A stretch of 64,000 nucleotides of DNA, taken from assembly GCA_025345505.1 (NCBI GenBank), contig JANVCC010000048.1, forward strand, positions 1,224,037 to 1,288,036. The letters are read 5' to 3'. Position numbers and translations under genes: made by a program. Positions 12,276-24,700 of this stretch are shown here, piece by piece; position 1 is the first letter of the stretch, and every line of letters starts with the position of its first letter. The stretch comes from Todiramphus chloris collaris. Taxonomy: Eukaryota > Chordata > Aves > Coraciiformes > Alcedinidae. The notes under the pieces are model-generated. The model was not told the DNA's origin. It was given only the letters and a program-made list of their open reading frames with translations, and made no database searches.

Positions 12276-13235
12276 TCACTTTCGTTAGGGACTTGATTCT
12301 TCTCCACTGAAATCCAACGCCCAAACTCCCTGAGATTTGGATGGAAGCAGAATGCTATCCCCTAATCACAGAAATCATATTTTCTGCTTTTATTGATGTG
12401 GCAATATAAAAACATATATGTCCCCTTCTCCGCACTTCCATTGTAAATTGAAACCGAAAGGGAAACCTTTGGGGGTTTAAAGCAACACAAAACAAAGATG
12501 ATCAAAAGTCTTTTTGAGTTCCAAAAGGTACAGTCTATATCAAATTACATTATTTTGAAATGGCTTTATCTTTGATCAAAAAGATGTTAGATAAAGCAAA
12601 TCTGCTGGGGGTGTTGCAGGGTATGCCTAATGAGACTCCATCACCCTGTATAATTCATTTCAAGAGGACGTTACAGCTCCCGTTTTCATAGACAGAACTC
12701 CTAGCTCCTTCTCCTGTTTCATTTTATTATGATAAATAAAGCTTTTTTTTTTTTTTTTTTGTCAGGTACAATCTCCCTGGTCAACCTGGAAAATAAGCAC
12801 AATGGATTGAGACAATCCAATGCTTCTTCTTGGCCAAAATGAGAGTGTCTTGTGCCCCTCTTATTCCCTCATTCCTTGCCAGGTGGCACTGGAGCCCATG
12901 CCAGAGAAGGGCAGAAAAAGGAGCTCGGGGTTTCAAAGGTAGCTTGCTTTGTTTTCTTTTTTTTATTTTGCAAAACAACTACCCTCCTATCCTATGTTTT
13001 CCTGCAAAAAGCTTGACTTAAGAGGCATTCATTAGACTTGTACAATTACAGTGCCGACATAGGAGCTCACATTTTGAGAGAGCAAAGCTGCGAAGTGGAC
13101 ATGTGCTTATATGCATTCATCATAATGTAAATTGTACAACATAATATCAATGGACAAAAATAAAACAGCTCCAAAATATAAATCTTCAAAAATGTCGACT
13201 TGAACAAATTAGCTTTATGCAAAATAGTTTTCAGG

Positions 13236-13259
13236 CATATATATATGTATATATATATT
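13236..13259. repeat. (TA)n short microsatellite
   Basis: An alternating AT/TA stretch of about 24 bp with one G interruption. Low complexity only. Confidence 0.8.
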
Positions 13260-15179
13260 AAGATTAAAGACGAATAAAATATTTTATGTAATTCTCTAGA
13301 ATTACCTTAGTACTCATTATAAGACAAAATATTTCACAGAAATGCTTTCATTTCCGTTTTCATCTAGATTGTTCCTTTTCTTTTCTATGGAAAGCCTCGG
13401 GAAAAAAGAACTAAGCAAAACAACAAAAAAGAAAACCAAACAAAGTAGAAATATCCTACTTTTTATTTATACCTCATCTTTTCTCTGTGTACATGTGCAA
13501 GTTTGTGTATTTACACTTGCACAGGCAGGCAAGTGTGTGAAGTTATTTGTTATGTGGATAGTATTTCACTACAAGGGCCTTAGCAGAGTTTCTGATTGTA
13601 GTGTAATTCTTGATCTTTATGGAGTACACCTTGTCTCCTATATCCATTTGCATTTTTCAGAGGTACACAGTATTAGTTCCCCAGATCCTTCGAGATTCAC
13701 TCCTATATATTTCTCCTCTTCTGCCATTTGCAGCCAATGCCCTCCCAGGTTAGAGGAGAATTTTCTACATCAGTTCAGCACGCACAACTTTGTAAAATTA
13801 TAAAATTAAATGTGTTCCTTACTTTATGGCCTAGCAGAAGTAGTGAATGGTCCCTCAGTGTCTCTCCAGGAGTCCATTCTCCGCCACTGAAACTGATCAA
13901 GCTTAAATTACAAAGTTTGTGTGATCAGTTGGAACACTAATAGCCTCCACATCCTTTTCAAGTTTCAGAAGGTGTAGCGGGTATCTGAGATCATCTGCTA
14001 AAAGGAAAAATATTCCTATTTGTTTGCTTTCTGTTTTGTTTAAATAATCTAATTAGTCTATTAAAAAATTATGTAATTAACATGACTGAAACAAGCTCAT
14101 TTCTTATTACTTTTTAAAGATGTGACCTTGTAATGTTTGGAATTTAAGCACAGAGGTCTGGAAACATCTATGATGGGTTTGTCAAGGGCTGTAATACAGC
14201 ATTATGATATTACAGTAATGGTTTAGTAATTGAGGCTTGATTCAGCAAAGCACTTATGCATGGCCTTGAATTCTCATTTATTTCATATGGCCCGAAGGCT
14301 TGCTTTTCATACCAGAATGATGCAAAATAGCTTTAGCCAAGTGAGAACGCAAGCAGGTTAAATCAGAATTGATTTTTAAACACAAATTGGGGTCTTGAAA
14401 ACACATTATTTCTGTTTGAAAGCATTCACATTTATTTCCAGCGGAGAAAGAATTTTGAAAATGCATGTCATAAGACTCTCGTACATGTTAACAGTTGTAA
14501 GGAAGATGAAACAAAATTAAGAACAACTAAACTGTGATCAGGAAAAGAAAAGCTATTAGAATGAATATAGCTCATTTTGAACAGATTAAAATGTTTCTGG
14601 TAAGTGCAAAACCTATCTTGCCTTGCTGGAAAGAAGGTTGGCATTTATACTGAGTCATGTATATTGCCTATTTTAGGGATTGAAATTCCTCTACCACATG
14701 AGTTAAATCATAAACGCGTAAGAGAAGACAATTCTTTTACAGATGGAGGATGAGACTCTAAGCGGTTCCTGTCTGTGGCATAATAGATAGTGCAGTTAAA
14801 ATCTCCCCCCCCAAATCAGCACATTCTGAGGCAGACAATTCGATAAAAGTCAACTTACACAGTCATTCAGAAGAGCTCCTTTCTTTCCCTCAGTAGCAGA
14901 ACAAATGTTAATGAAGCAAGCACAAGTTTGATCGGAGTTGTTCTGAACTCTTAATAACTTTTTAATACTCCTAAATCAAAAGAGCGTTGCCATAATTTCT
15001 ATCTGAACCAGACTAAGATTTTTTTGATACAAACTCCCCAGTTTTTTGGCAATAGCACAGACTTGTGCTATGTGATATGAAGACCTTGTTGTGAGTTAAT
15101 GTATTTTATAATTAGACTGTGAAGGATTACCTTGGCTTACCTTAGGTATCAGTTTATAGAGTATTTTACTCCAGGTTGA

Positions 15180-15198
15180 ACTGCAACTCCCAGAAATG
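15180..15198 (-). promoter_or_regulatory. ZNF143/THAP11-type motif candidate
   Basis: ACTGCAACTCCCAGAAATG closely matches the known ACTACAACTCCCAG-type promoter element bound by ZNF143/THAP11. It sits at one end of a 190-bp GC-richer patch that also has CCAAT at about 15222 and CCAAT at about 15298. A promoter role is an inference from motif content; no transcript evidence exists in the sequence. Confidence 0.2.
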
Positions 15199-16196
15199 TC
15201 CGTGAAGGGGTAGGAGAAGAATAAGGAGGACCAATGAAGTCAGTGGGCAGAGCAGGGTGATCAAGGCAGAAACTGGTTGGTGCTGGCCCTGAGCATCCCA
15301 ATGGCTGGCTGGCATGGTGCTGGCCCTCAGGACACGTGGGGGGACAATCCAGGAGCTCATAACTATTCAGAAGAGACTAAAAGGTCTATTGCTTGTTTAT
15401 CCTTACTACATGGAGGGGATATGCTGCCTACAGCCGCATAAAGGGATTAAATTCTACATGAAGGGATTAAAATTCTGCAAGGAATAATTGATAACAATAT
15501 TTTTTTATATAACAGTGCTGACAATATCTGTATGGGTAAGAACGGGTTTCAATGTACTTAAGCTGTAAGTTAGAAAAGCATTCCCAGCAACTGGCTTCCA
15601 ACACAAATAGAGTGAGCAAAATAAGGTTAACTGCTTTTTCATAGAGTTCTTCATGTTTTCATGAATGTGTTCTTCTGGATGGCATGTGAGCAGAGCTGAA
15701 CTGGGCTCCCTTGTCCATTCTGGCTGTGTCTCAGCTGGTGGCTAAATCTCATTGAACGGAGCCATGTTACATGACTGCACTGCCTGGCGGGTGGTTGGGA
15801 AAAGCTCTCATTTAAGATGCTGATCCTATAATTGAGCAAAAGAAGCAGCCATCCAGGATGTGATAATGGGTCCCATGAAGCACGTGCATGTGTGTCAGCT
15901 GAGCTATAGTAATCGTTAGCACACATTGCTACATATACGTATATATGCATTGTCCACAGCACATGCCAAGTAATACACCATCACTTTAATTGTAATTATA
16001 AGACTAAGCCAAGGAAAATTAATTCAGCCCTGCCATAGGATGAGAATGCACAAAGACACTGTTACCGCATCCCAGGCAATGTATAATCATTTCTTAAGTT
16101 ATGCTTTGATAAAAACGTGCCAGAGCCCAGAACTGTTATCTAAATTATCAACGAAAAAATTGTGGACACTCCTTATGTCATTCTCTTTCTCCACGT

Positions 16197-16300
16197 TGTC
16201 GTGGTTTAGGGTCAGGGCAGCCCCTTAAACCTATAACAGACGCNNNNNNNNNNTAAAATTACTGAACAGAATTAGTTCTGTTTTCACTCAAACCAGGACA
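16197..16300 (-). mobile_element. Solo LTR of an avian ERV, interior lost in an assembly gap
   Basis: Read on the minus strand, the element begins TGTCCTGGTTTGAGTG and ends CCCTAAACCACGACA, classic TG...CA LTR termini. Perfect 5-bp direct repeats CACGT flank it at 16192-16196 and 16301-16305, which fits a 5-bp target duplication (ERVL-like or ERV1-like class). A 10-N gap at 16244-16253 replaces the middle, so true length and any TATA or polyadenylation signals are unseen. It may be a solo LTR or, if the gap is large, a longer element. Confidence 0.8.
16244..16253. other. Assembly gap (10 N)
   Basis: Ten undetermined bases inside the LTR at 16197-16300. The number is probably a placeholder rather than a measured length. 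Confidence 0.98.
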
Positions 16301-16305
16301 CACGT

Positions 16306-19300
16306 ATAAATAAGGAGCATGTAAATAGCTAAGGAATGTTTCAAAGTACCTGTTACACATGTATATGTGTATATATTAGCATCACAGAACTAAACTGTTC
16401 CATATGCTAAGCTACTAATAAAAACCAGGCCAATGATAAAATATCTTGGGGTTAGGGTGCCTTTCTTTAGGGATAGCTACAGGAAAGTAGTCCTGCTAAA
16501 GAGTGAAGCAGCAGCACAGGGTATCCTCATGTGTCTCAGAAAGAGAAGGGAACAGCACACCACTGATAGAAGCGCAGTGTTGAGAAACTCTTCTTAAAAA
16601 GTGTTCAAAGACACTTCTCACACGCTATTATGTAAAACATCATCTTTTCCTGCAACTCAACAAAGTAAAAAATGTTACTCTGAAATCTCCTTTTAACATC
16701 AATCAGGGAGCAGGGAAAAAATATATTCATTCTCCTGCGTGCTGTTGCACTGTTTGTAACGCATAAGTTTTTCACAGTCTCTACCTGTTAACCTGTGACT
16801 TGGTGACACGATGCATTTTTTGGCTGTTCCCTTGGAACAGTTATGGTGCCTTGAGTTCTCTAAAGCTTATTGAGAATAGCAGGAAATCAATGAGCTTTCA
16901 TACGATTCCTCACAGCTGCAGTATCATTGTGCTCTAGGTAAGACTATGTGGCGGAGTGCAGCACATACTGAAGTTGTTGAGCTGATGCTACATAAATTCT
17001 ATCAAACTTGGCTTTACATTTCATTTTAGCAGGGTGTTGCTATAATTAGAGCAAATGCTAGATATCAAACAATTACTTAGGTCCAGAATTTATGTAGTGA
17101 AGTTAGCAGCTAGATAATCATGTCTAAAAATAACTGATTAGACTACTGAATATTGATTTAAAAACAGACAAACAAACCCACCATGAAACAAACCTCAAAA
17201 CCCCAACACTCTGGAATCAGAATGCAGCAGTGTTGACTCAATACAGAAGTTTTCTTTAAGGACACAAGAGGCTATCAAGATTCTGTAGCTGATATGGTGT
17301 GTTTGACAAACCACGAGGCTGCCTTTGGTTCTTCCTTTGCAAGGGGCCTGAATGCACCTTGGAATAAAGCAGTTCCTTATAACCCACACTAAAGCTTCTA
17401 CAAACCTTTACTGGAGTTATAGGGAGCCTTGATCCACAACCATTTCAAAGGAATTAATGCCAACATCTGAACATAATACGCCGAAGAATTTTTCAGGATC
17501 TATCAAATTACAATATTTTTTGAAGTAGGGATTGAAAAGGGCAACTAATAATTTAAAGAGATACTTGTGCATCTCTAATTGTCCCAGACTACCTGAGTTC
17601 TGTACAAATTTGCTGCGTGGCTTTTTTTTTCTTCCCAAGAACAGACTCACAAGGATTGCAGCACTGTAAAAAGGAAAAAGGAGCAGCTAAAAGATCGTTC
17701 TGTGCTGAAGATAGCCAGTTTCAGTCTTCCTTCCGTGGCTGAACACTCATAGTCTCATCTCTTGAAAGTAACAGGGAGACCTCTTGCATCCTTTGCAATG
17801 TGTTCAGTAAAAGGCTCATGTTTTGATGGTGGTTTAGATTTGGAAATGAATTCTGACAGAACGAATGACCAAAGACTATAAGAACACATCTTGATTTAAG
17901 AACGTAGGAAGTACATCTGAGAAGGAACAATTCCTTCTCTATAGTAAAACTGTTGTGAGTTGTCTGGGCCTTAGCAATTCTAGATTCCGCACACTCTTAG
18001 TATCACATGACAAATTTCTCAATTTCTAACTTTCATCATCATAAATACATTGACTTGATATTTAACCATTTTTAAGAGTTATTGCAAATATAGGTCATAT
18101 GGTTTTAAAGGCTGAAACAGAAAGTGTGAAGGAATATTTTTAAGTGCGTGGCTTGATTAGTCTTACTCTGCTTTCATACATGGAAATATTTCAAAGATTG
18201 AGATATATACTTTGTTGTTGTAGAAAAAAAACCCCCCACAACTGACCACAGAGAGACAGTTCATTCCCAGAATAAATCAGTTGTCTAAGGCTGGATTGTA
18301 GGAGGAATGACTTTGGCTCATGCTGTCTGTCTTGTCTGACATATGTAAAAACCCAAGCTAAACAGGGCAAACATAAAAGCAGCCTAGGCCCTTGGTATTA
18401 AAATTGTCTGCAGAGACAGATTGTGTAATGTAGGGTTTATTGAATCCCTGCAGCTTTCCAGCAAGGCTCACTGTGCGAGATGCGTCTACAATATCCTGGT
18501 GTAATTTAAATGAAATTGTTGACTAGCCCTAAAATCTCCATTAGGTGGTCTAACCTGAATAGGCAGCCATTTGCCATGTCCTCAACACCTGCTACTTAAA
18601 ACAAGGAAGACCGTTACCATGGGTTACTAAAAGGTGTTGTGTATCAATGGTGAAATGATGAAATGATAAGAATCCACGTTTCTTAGGGCTGAACATTGCG
18701 AAACACACAAACCAGCTTTTAATAGAGAGTTAAAATGCAGAAGTCCTGCAGCACAAAGCATCTTTGTTCAGCATAAAAGGATTGTGAAATGAATATAAAT
18801 AAATGTCAGCTCAAATGAGCACTTCGGTCCTGAGCTATGATGTGCACATTTCTTATTACAGCGTAGAAAATTATCTCCAAAAAGTCCCAAAAAGTCTCCA
18901 AGCTGGGAAAGCTGTGGAAGGTAGACAAGGTTGTCAAACATACCTGCCTTTCTGAGAGAAATATGCTCCATGAACCTGACCTGTCACTCTGCTGAATATC
19001 CTGATACCCCACTGAAATGTGGAGGTTCTCATCACCTCACAGGAGCTCACTTGCATCTGGTCCTTCTAGATTTTTATACTGGACAACTGTCACCCAGTCT
19101 ATAACTGATCATCCATATTCATCAAGGTATTTTTCTGGCATATGCTGACGTCCCCTTGGCAATTTAACATATGCTTCTGTGCTTTGTTGAACATGGTTGG
19201 ACTTGGAGTATTTTCCTTTAATGCTTCACTGAATAGGTAACTCTTGTTGAAAGCTGATTGCTTTGCTGGGCTGGAGTTTGAAAAGTGAGAGATGAATGCT

Positions 19301-19954
19301 TTGAGATTTCCAGCATCGAGACATGAAGTCTAGCTCTACGGTCATCAAAGGTCTTCTCAGGCATACTACAGCAATTATGCTTCTGTGATTTAATTTTGAC
19401 AGAGGTACATTTTTAAATTATATGATTCTCAGTCCAGCACATCAAAATAAGTGTTGTTTTTGCCTTTCAGTCTAATGCACTAGATACAGAGAGTCACTTT
19501 TACCCTTTACCAGGCTTTATTCATCCATGAAGCTTCCCAGAAATGTTAATGATCTGAAAATTAATTTTAAAAATAATTACAGAGATTGCAAAGGTTATGG
19601 AAGCTGTGTAACAACCCCATTGCTTTACACAGAGATAGCCCTGCATATCTTTTGGGAAGACAGCAGAACCACATTTCCAAAACATCCTCTGAATTTACTC
19701 TAAAGGATTTTTGAAAAGCAGGAACTTCATTAAGGCTCACTACTTCTCACAATAATCCACTCACATATAAAACAACTAGGGGGTAGGAGGGGGTGGAGGG
19801 ATTGCAGTTGAAACTTATATAATGTTAAATTAATGTATTTAACATTATCATAGTGTATCATTAATCAGTGCAATCACTGGGACAGTACCAGCTTACCCTA
19901 TAGCCTTCTCTTAAATTTGTAACTTGAAATGTCATGGAAATAACTTTTCTAACA
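16306..19954. other. No recognised gene
   Basis: AT-rich, with a short A/C-rich tract near 17160-17205. The sequence CACAG-(22 nt)-GTAAGAC near 16912-16945 has splice-like edges but no other support. Confidence 0.5.
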
Positions 19955-20242
19955 GGCTTGCCACAAAGAAGGCTAACAGTATCCTGGCCTGGGCTAGGAG
20001 AAGCACTGATATCAGGTCAGAAGAGGTGATCATTCCAGTCTAGACAGCAATGGTGAGGCCATATCCAGTGTGTCCAGTGCTGGGGATCCCAGAGTGAGAG
20101 AGGGAGACACAGTTGTACCAGAGAGAGTTCAACAAAGGGACTGACACTAAGGCAATTAAGGGACTGGACCATATCTCCTATGAGGAAAGGCTGAGAGAGC
20201 TGGGGCTGTTTAGCCTGGAGAAGAAGGGGTCTCAGGGAGGAA
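19955..20242 (+). mobile_element. CR1 LINE, ORF2 C-terminal fragment
   Basis: Plus-strand CR1: GGCTAACAGTATCCTGGCC, then a degraded CCATATCCAGTGTGTCCAG, then GAGGAAAGGCTGAGAGAGC, GGGCTGTTTAGCCTGGAG and TCTCAGGGAGG. These match the conserved stretch encoding ...[13 protein letters not shown] in CR1 ORF2. It stops abruptly where the next, opposite-strand CR1 begins. Confidence 0.88.
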
Positions 20243-20436
20243 CAGAATCACAGAATCATTTAGGTTGGGAAAGACCCTTGGGATCATCATGTCCAACCAT
20301 TAACACTACTCTACAAGTTCACCCCTAGACCATGTCCCCCAACACCACATCCAAGTGATGTTTAAACACATCCAGGGATGGCAACACAACCCTTTCTCTG
20401 GGCAGCCCATTCCAATATCTCACCACTCATTCTGAT
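20243..20436 (-). mobile_element. CR1 LINE, 3' end, abutting a + CR1
   Basis: ACAGAATCACAGAATCATTT then AGGTTGGGAAAGACCCTTGG mark the reverse complement of a CR1 3' terminus. The copy continues through CATCCAGGGATGGCAACAC and GGGCAGCCCATTCCAATA. It directly follows the plus-strand CR1, giving tail-to-tail CR1s. The rest of the plus copy does not resume afterwards. Confidence 0.92.
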
Positions 20437-21743
20437 TAGGTTTAGGGGACAAATATGTCACATGATGAAAATTCTCACATGCCTTGGTTAAGAAGAGGCA
20501 TTGTACTTAGTTCACTAAGCTACTTTTGAAATACCTTAAAATATCCTTCCTGAAAACAATATAAAAGGCATGAAAAGCAGCGGAGAAAAGGGACGTATGT
20601 CTTTCATCAAAAAGACTTTCACAGCCAAAGGGAACTGCGACCATTGCTTAGTGAAAGGAAACTTTGGAGTCCATCGTTACAGTTTGGCTGCTGCTGTGGC
20701 AATGCACCGAAGCTGATCAGATGTTAAACATACAGTCTAAATATTTACTTCAGCTTTAAAAAGTCATTCTATTATTTCAATCATGAGCATGGATTACAGC
20801 TCTTCCCCAAAATTCAAAGTACATTTAAGTATTGTTGTTGTTATTATTTTTTTTTTCCTCTATTTTATTTAGTTAGACTTTGAATTCGTATCTCCAGCTC
20901 TGTGGATCTAAAGCTTTGGGGATTTGCAAAGTATTGCAGGCTAAACAGAACCTGCTGCTCTAAGTCTAAATTTGACACTGAAAGATTTTACAAAACCAGA
21001 TGTCTTTTCTGATACATCTTGTATGACGATGAACATTCTAGTAGTTAAGGACAATAAATCTTATTCTCTTACTGATGTAAATTCCTCTGTTGATCTCAAA
21101 TAGAGGCAATTGAAGGCTTTCATTAAGTCTGAGTGAGGCAAATTGGAATTGGACATTTCAAACTTACTGATTTAGGATATTTGTGTTGATAGGGCCCTTT
21201 GTGATTCTATTTTAAATATTACAGAATAGTTTAGATAGCCATCTACAAATCAGGACAAAAACTAAGAGCAATGAAATCTGAACCATTTCCCTAAAAAATA
21301 TACTGTTATTGGGGATTTTGATTTGATTAATGAAATTTCTTGAAAAGCAAGTGATTAAAAGGAAACATGCTCACAGCTAGTGAATTCCTGTGGATACTGG
21401 ATTGCAGAAATCCTACCAGTCAGCAGCCAGCATCCTTGCACTGCTCACAGGAAGGGCCTGACCCACTCCCTCCTCCTGGGAGGATGGAGGGGAAGAACCT
21501 GTAATATTCTTGCCTGCCTGGAGGAGGATGGAGGGGAGGAACGTATGGTTTCCAGGAGAACAGGGATGGGAGGGACACAGACAGATGACATAGTCATTGC
21601 CACCACCAAAGCCCAAGGCATTCTGTCTAACTGATGTTTCACTATTTGGTTAATCTTAGATATAAGCCAAGACTTTGTGTCCCCTGTTGATTTGGCACAG
21701 CTAGCAGTATTGAACTGCTCAGCAAAGCAGTATTTCATTTTTT
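20437..21743. other. No recognised gene
   Basis: Mostly AT-rich. A GC-richer patch at 21420-21620 contains two near copies of GAGGATGGAGGGGARGAAC, about 44 bp apart. No gene or repeat family was assigned to it. Confidence 0.5.
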
Positions 21744-21798
21744 TCACAGAATCACAGAATGTTAAGGGCTGGAAGAGACCTCGAAAGATCAACCCTGT
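21744..21798 (-). mobile_element. CR1 LINE, 3' tip only
   Basis: TCACAGAATCACAGAATG then GGGCTGGAAGAGACCTCGA is the reverse complement of a CR1 3' terminus. Only about 55 bp can be aligned with confidence. Confidence 0.85.
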
Positions 21799-24700
21799 TT
21801 CCTGAAAGAAACCTCTGTTTCCCAATCAGGCGACATGACCACAGCATTCCTAGGAAGATGTTGCACATGATGAGGAATACTCAAGTTGCACTAACCTAGC
21901 ACTACTGTAAATTCACTTTATAATATTCCTCTTTCACAGCTGGACAAGCTACAAGGATGTACATACACAGTGATACTTCATGGTGATAGCACAACTGTCT
22001 TTGACAGCATCTGTATTCACATAGAATAACTCTACGTTTCATGTTCTCTATGTCTATTAAGAGGAAAAATTGAACATCATTTTGGCAAAGAAGAGAAGCT
22101 TGAGGAAGATCTTTGTAACTGTTAAGCTAATGAAACAATGGAAAAAAACCCCAAACCTTAGTATGGCATTTTCCAGAACAAGTTAAATAAATACTTATCA
22201 TAGGTGGCCAGATCATAGTAAGGCAATGAAACAGATTATGTCCTGAAATATCTTCCCTTTTTACAGCCCAGGTAAGTGTTTTATTCTTGGGTCCATCTGC
22301 ACCAAAGAACCCTGTATATAAAATACTGAAAAGATGAATTAGAATTTACAAATTCATTGCTCTCTAAAAAAATCTTGAACCACACCCTTCTACAGAAAGT
22401 AACTTGAAGAGTTTTACTTATTACAGAAAACATGTAAGGTCTTCCCAGCTGTTTTGCAGGAACTTCCAATAGATAACCAGAAAGACAGTAACATTTATTT
22501 GACAGGTTACAGTAATGCAAGATATCATGAAAAAATTATTAAATTTAAGCCTCATAATAACTTGATGCCCACTGAAACAATGAAGCCATAGTACTAAATA
22601 GGAACTATAAAAATGGAATGGGAAAATTACTAAGATGCAGCAGAGAGATATCCAGATAACAAAGCAAAAAATAAAATTAATTTTTACAAGTGTAGTTCAC
22701 TAGTAGAGACTTTCCACATGGCTAGATACGTATTATTGAACTAATAAAAATAGCACTGTTATTGAGGAAGAATGTAAGAGTTTTATCTCCATGTAAAAAT
22801 TTAATTCTGGAAAATGACTTTTCTCTTAGATATAAGGAAATCATCAACTTATTTTTTCTTACACTATATTCACTAGTGTGTGAAGAGTATGTACATGCAC
22901 ACAAGTGGAGTAATTCAACTAAGTTCAGCTTTTTTTTTTCCCTGAAAAGGGAAATTGCTCCATGAAAAAAAAAGAAATACAAAATCTCCTTGTTGCACAA
23001 AACATTTCTATCACATTCAGAGTCCTCTTAATTATGCCTAATCTGAAAATGATTTTGAGAAGTTTCTTCCAAGACAAAACTCAGGTACATAGCTGCCAAA
23101 ATCCAGCCCCATGTTTAAAAGACCTTCCCAGCCCTTTTCCTTGGTTATTGATGTTAGAGAACACATCTGCATAATTTCAGAAATGGACTCTAGTGATGCA
23201 CCATCTGTAATATCATGCACTTCAGTAGCTAGAATAGGAGTGATGGCAGTCATACCCATGAGACTGTCTTCACAGGAATTAATAAGAATCTGCTGTTATA
23301 TGATTTTTTTTTTTTTTTTTTTTCTTGCTAAATTGATCAGTGAGAACATAGGCACTGAGGGAATGAGAGTGCTCTGGAGCTGCTCGACTCTAATGATCGG
23401 TTAAGAGTAGAAGTAGCTGCACATTGAGACTGCCAGGAAAATAGTAGTTTTGAAGAAAAAAAAAAAAACCCAAAAAAAAAGAAAAAGAAGGATTTTCATG
23501 AGTAGCAGTGTACAGTCCAAACAATCATACTCTGAACAATCTCAGATCTGACTGCAAATGAAATTAAAAGCATTGGCAAAGTTCCCAGAAGCATATTTTG
23601 GGCTTATATGTATTATATGTATTTTTGCTTATATACATTATATTGCTTCTAGGACCCTGTTCCAATTTTCTGAAAGAAACTTCTCTGTATTTTGTATTTC
23701 TTTATATTTACCTCTCAACGTCGTAGATCCACCTTGTAAATTGAGCTTTTAGTTTTGGCAGGCTTGAGTTGTGCTGTTGACCCCATTGATGCTATAAAGA
23801 TAAGGAGGGAGAAACAAAGATTGAATTTCTGGGAGATTTTCTATTAAATAGGCTATGTTTTCTGAGTACCGATTAATTAATACGCAGGTGTCCTTTGTTG
23901 ATTAATTATTTTGGTTAGCTAAAATTAGATAGCCACAACGTCCCTTGATTTATAATGTCTGTGAACTGCCACCTTTTGAGATCTGAGTTGCTAATGTAGT
24001 AGTAATAAGGCTAAATGTTACATTCTGTGCAGGTGGGAGCCTCAATTATAACAATTTTGTCATTTCCCTCTTTTTTTTTGTTCTAGTAAGATTATTCTCC
24101 CTTACACTACTCTCAGAGAAGTTAACTCCAATTTACTAAAGGCTTTGGCATCACATGCTGAAAGCTATGAACAAATCAATGTGTGGAATATTAACCTGTC
24201 ACCATGCAGAAATGTGTTTTCTTGCACTGTCTTCTAAAGAGAGTTTTTATCAGGAGTCTCTCTCCATCTGTGAACTATAAGTCAAATTCAGCTGAAAAAT
24301 GGCACACTTGGAGGTGTGAAAATTTCCTGTGAAATGTAGAAAAAAGGGCCAACTGGTAGCCATTAGGATGTCAGAACTCAGCGAGAGCTATTGTCCCTTT
24401 ATGAGAGAGCAAGGCAACTCTGCAGAGATAAATCTGTGCTGGGAACATTGGCAAATCTGGTGGGTGGCAGAGAATGTTCATGGGAAAGAGAAGGTATTTG
24501 GAGCTCTAGTAGCTTTGATAGAAGCAGCTGTGCTCTGATAAAGCATGTGTTCCTGCAGAGGAGATAAAATGCTTGATAAGGAATGTTGAGAATGTTGTAT
24601 GACAGATAGCAAGACTAGAGATGGTTTGGTACAGCTTTTGCCAAAGAAACTTAGTTTGTTTGCCTCAACCATGCTGCTTTGTTCCGTTCTCCAGCATGAG

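Larger units (their letters stand above)
12276..16191. other. No recognised gene
   Basis: AT-rich. It contains a poly-T tract (about 12742-12760), an AT dinucleotide stretch (13236-13259) and a GC-richer patch at about 15170-15360 listed separately. Open frames, including a 153-codon one at 13342-13803, show no domain character. Confidence 0.5.

Noticed and set aside
13342-13803. 153-codon open frame
   Set aside because: Composition matches AT-rich chance frames, no recognised domain, no flanking gene signals.
22259-22270. ACAG-CCCAG-GTAAGT suggesting a micro-exon
   Set aside because: A 5-nt exon without neighbouring exons or frame context is most likely coincidence.
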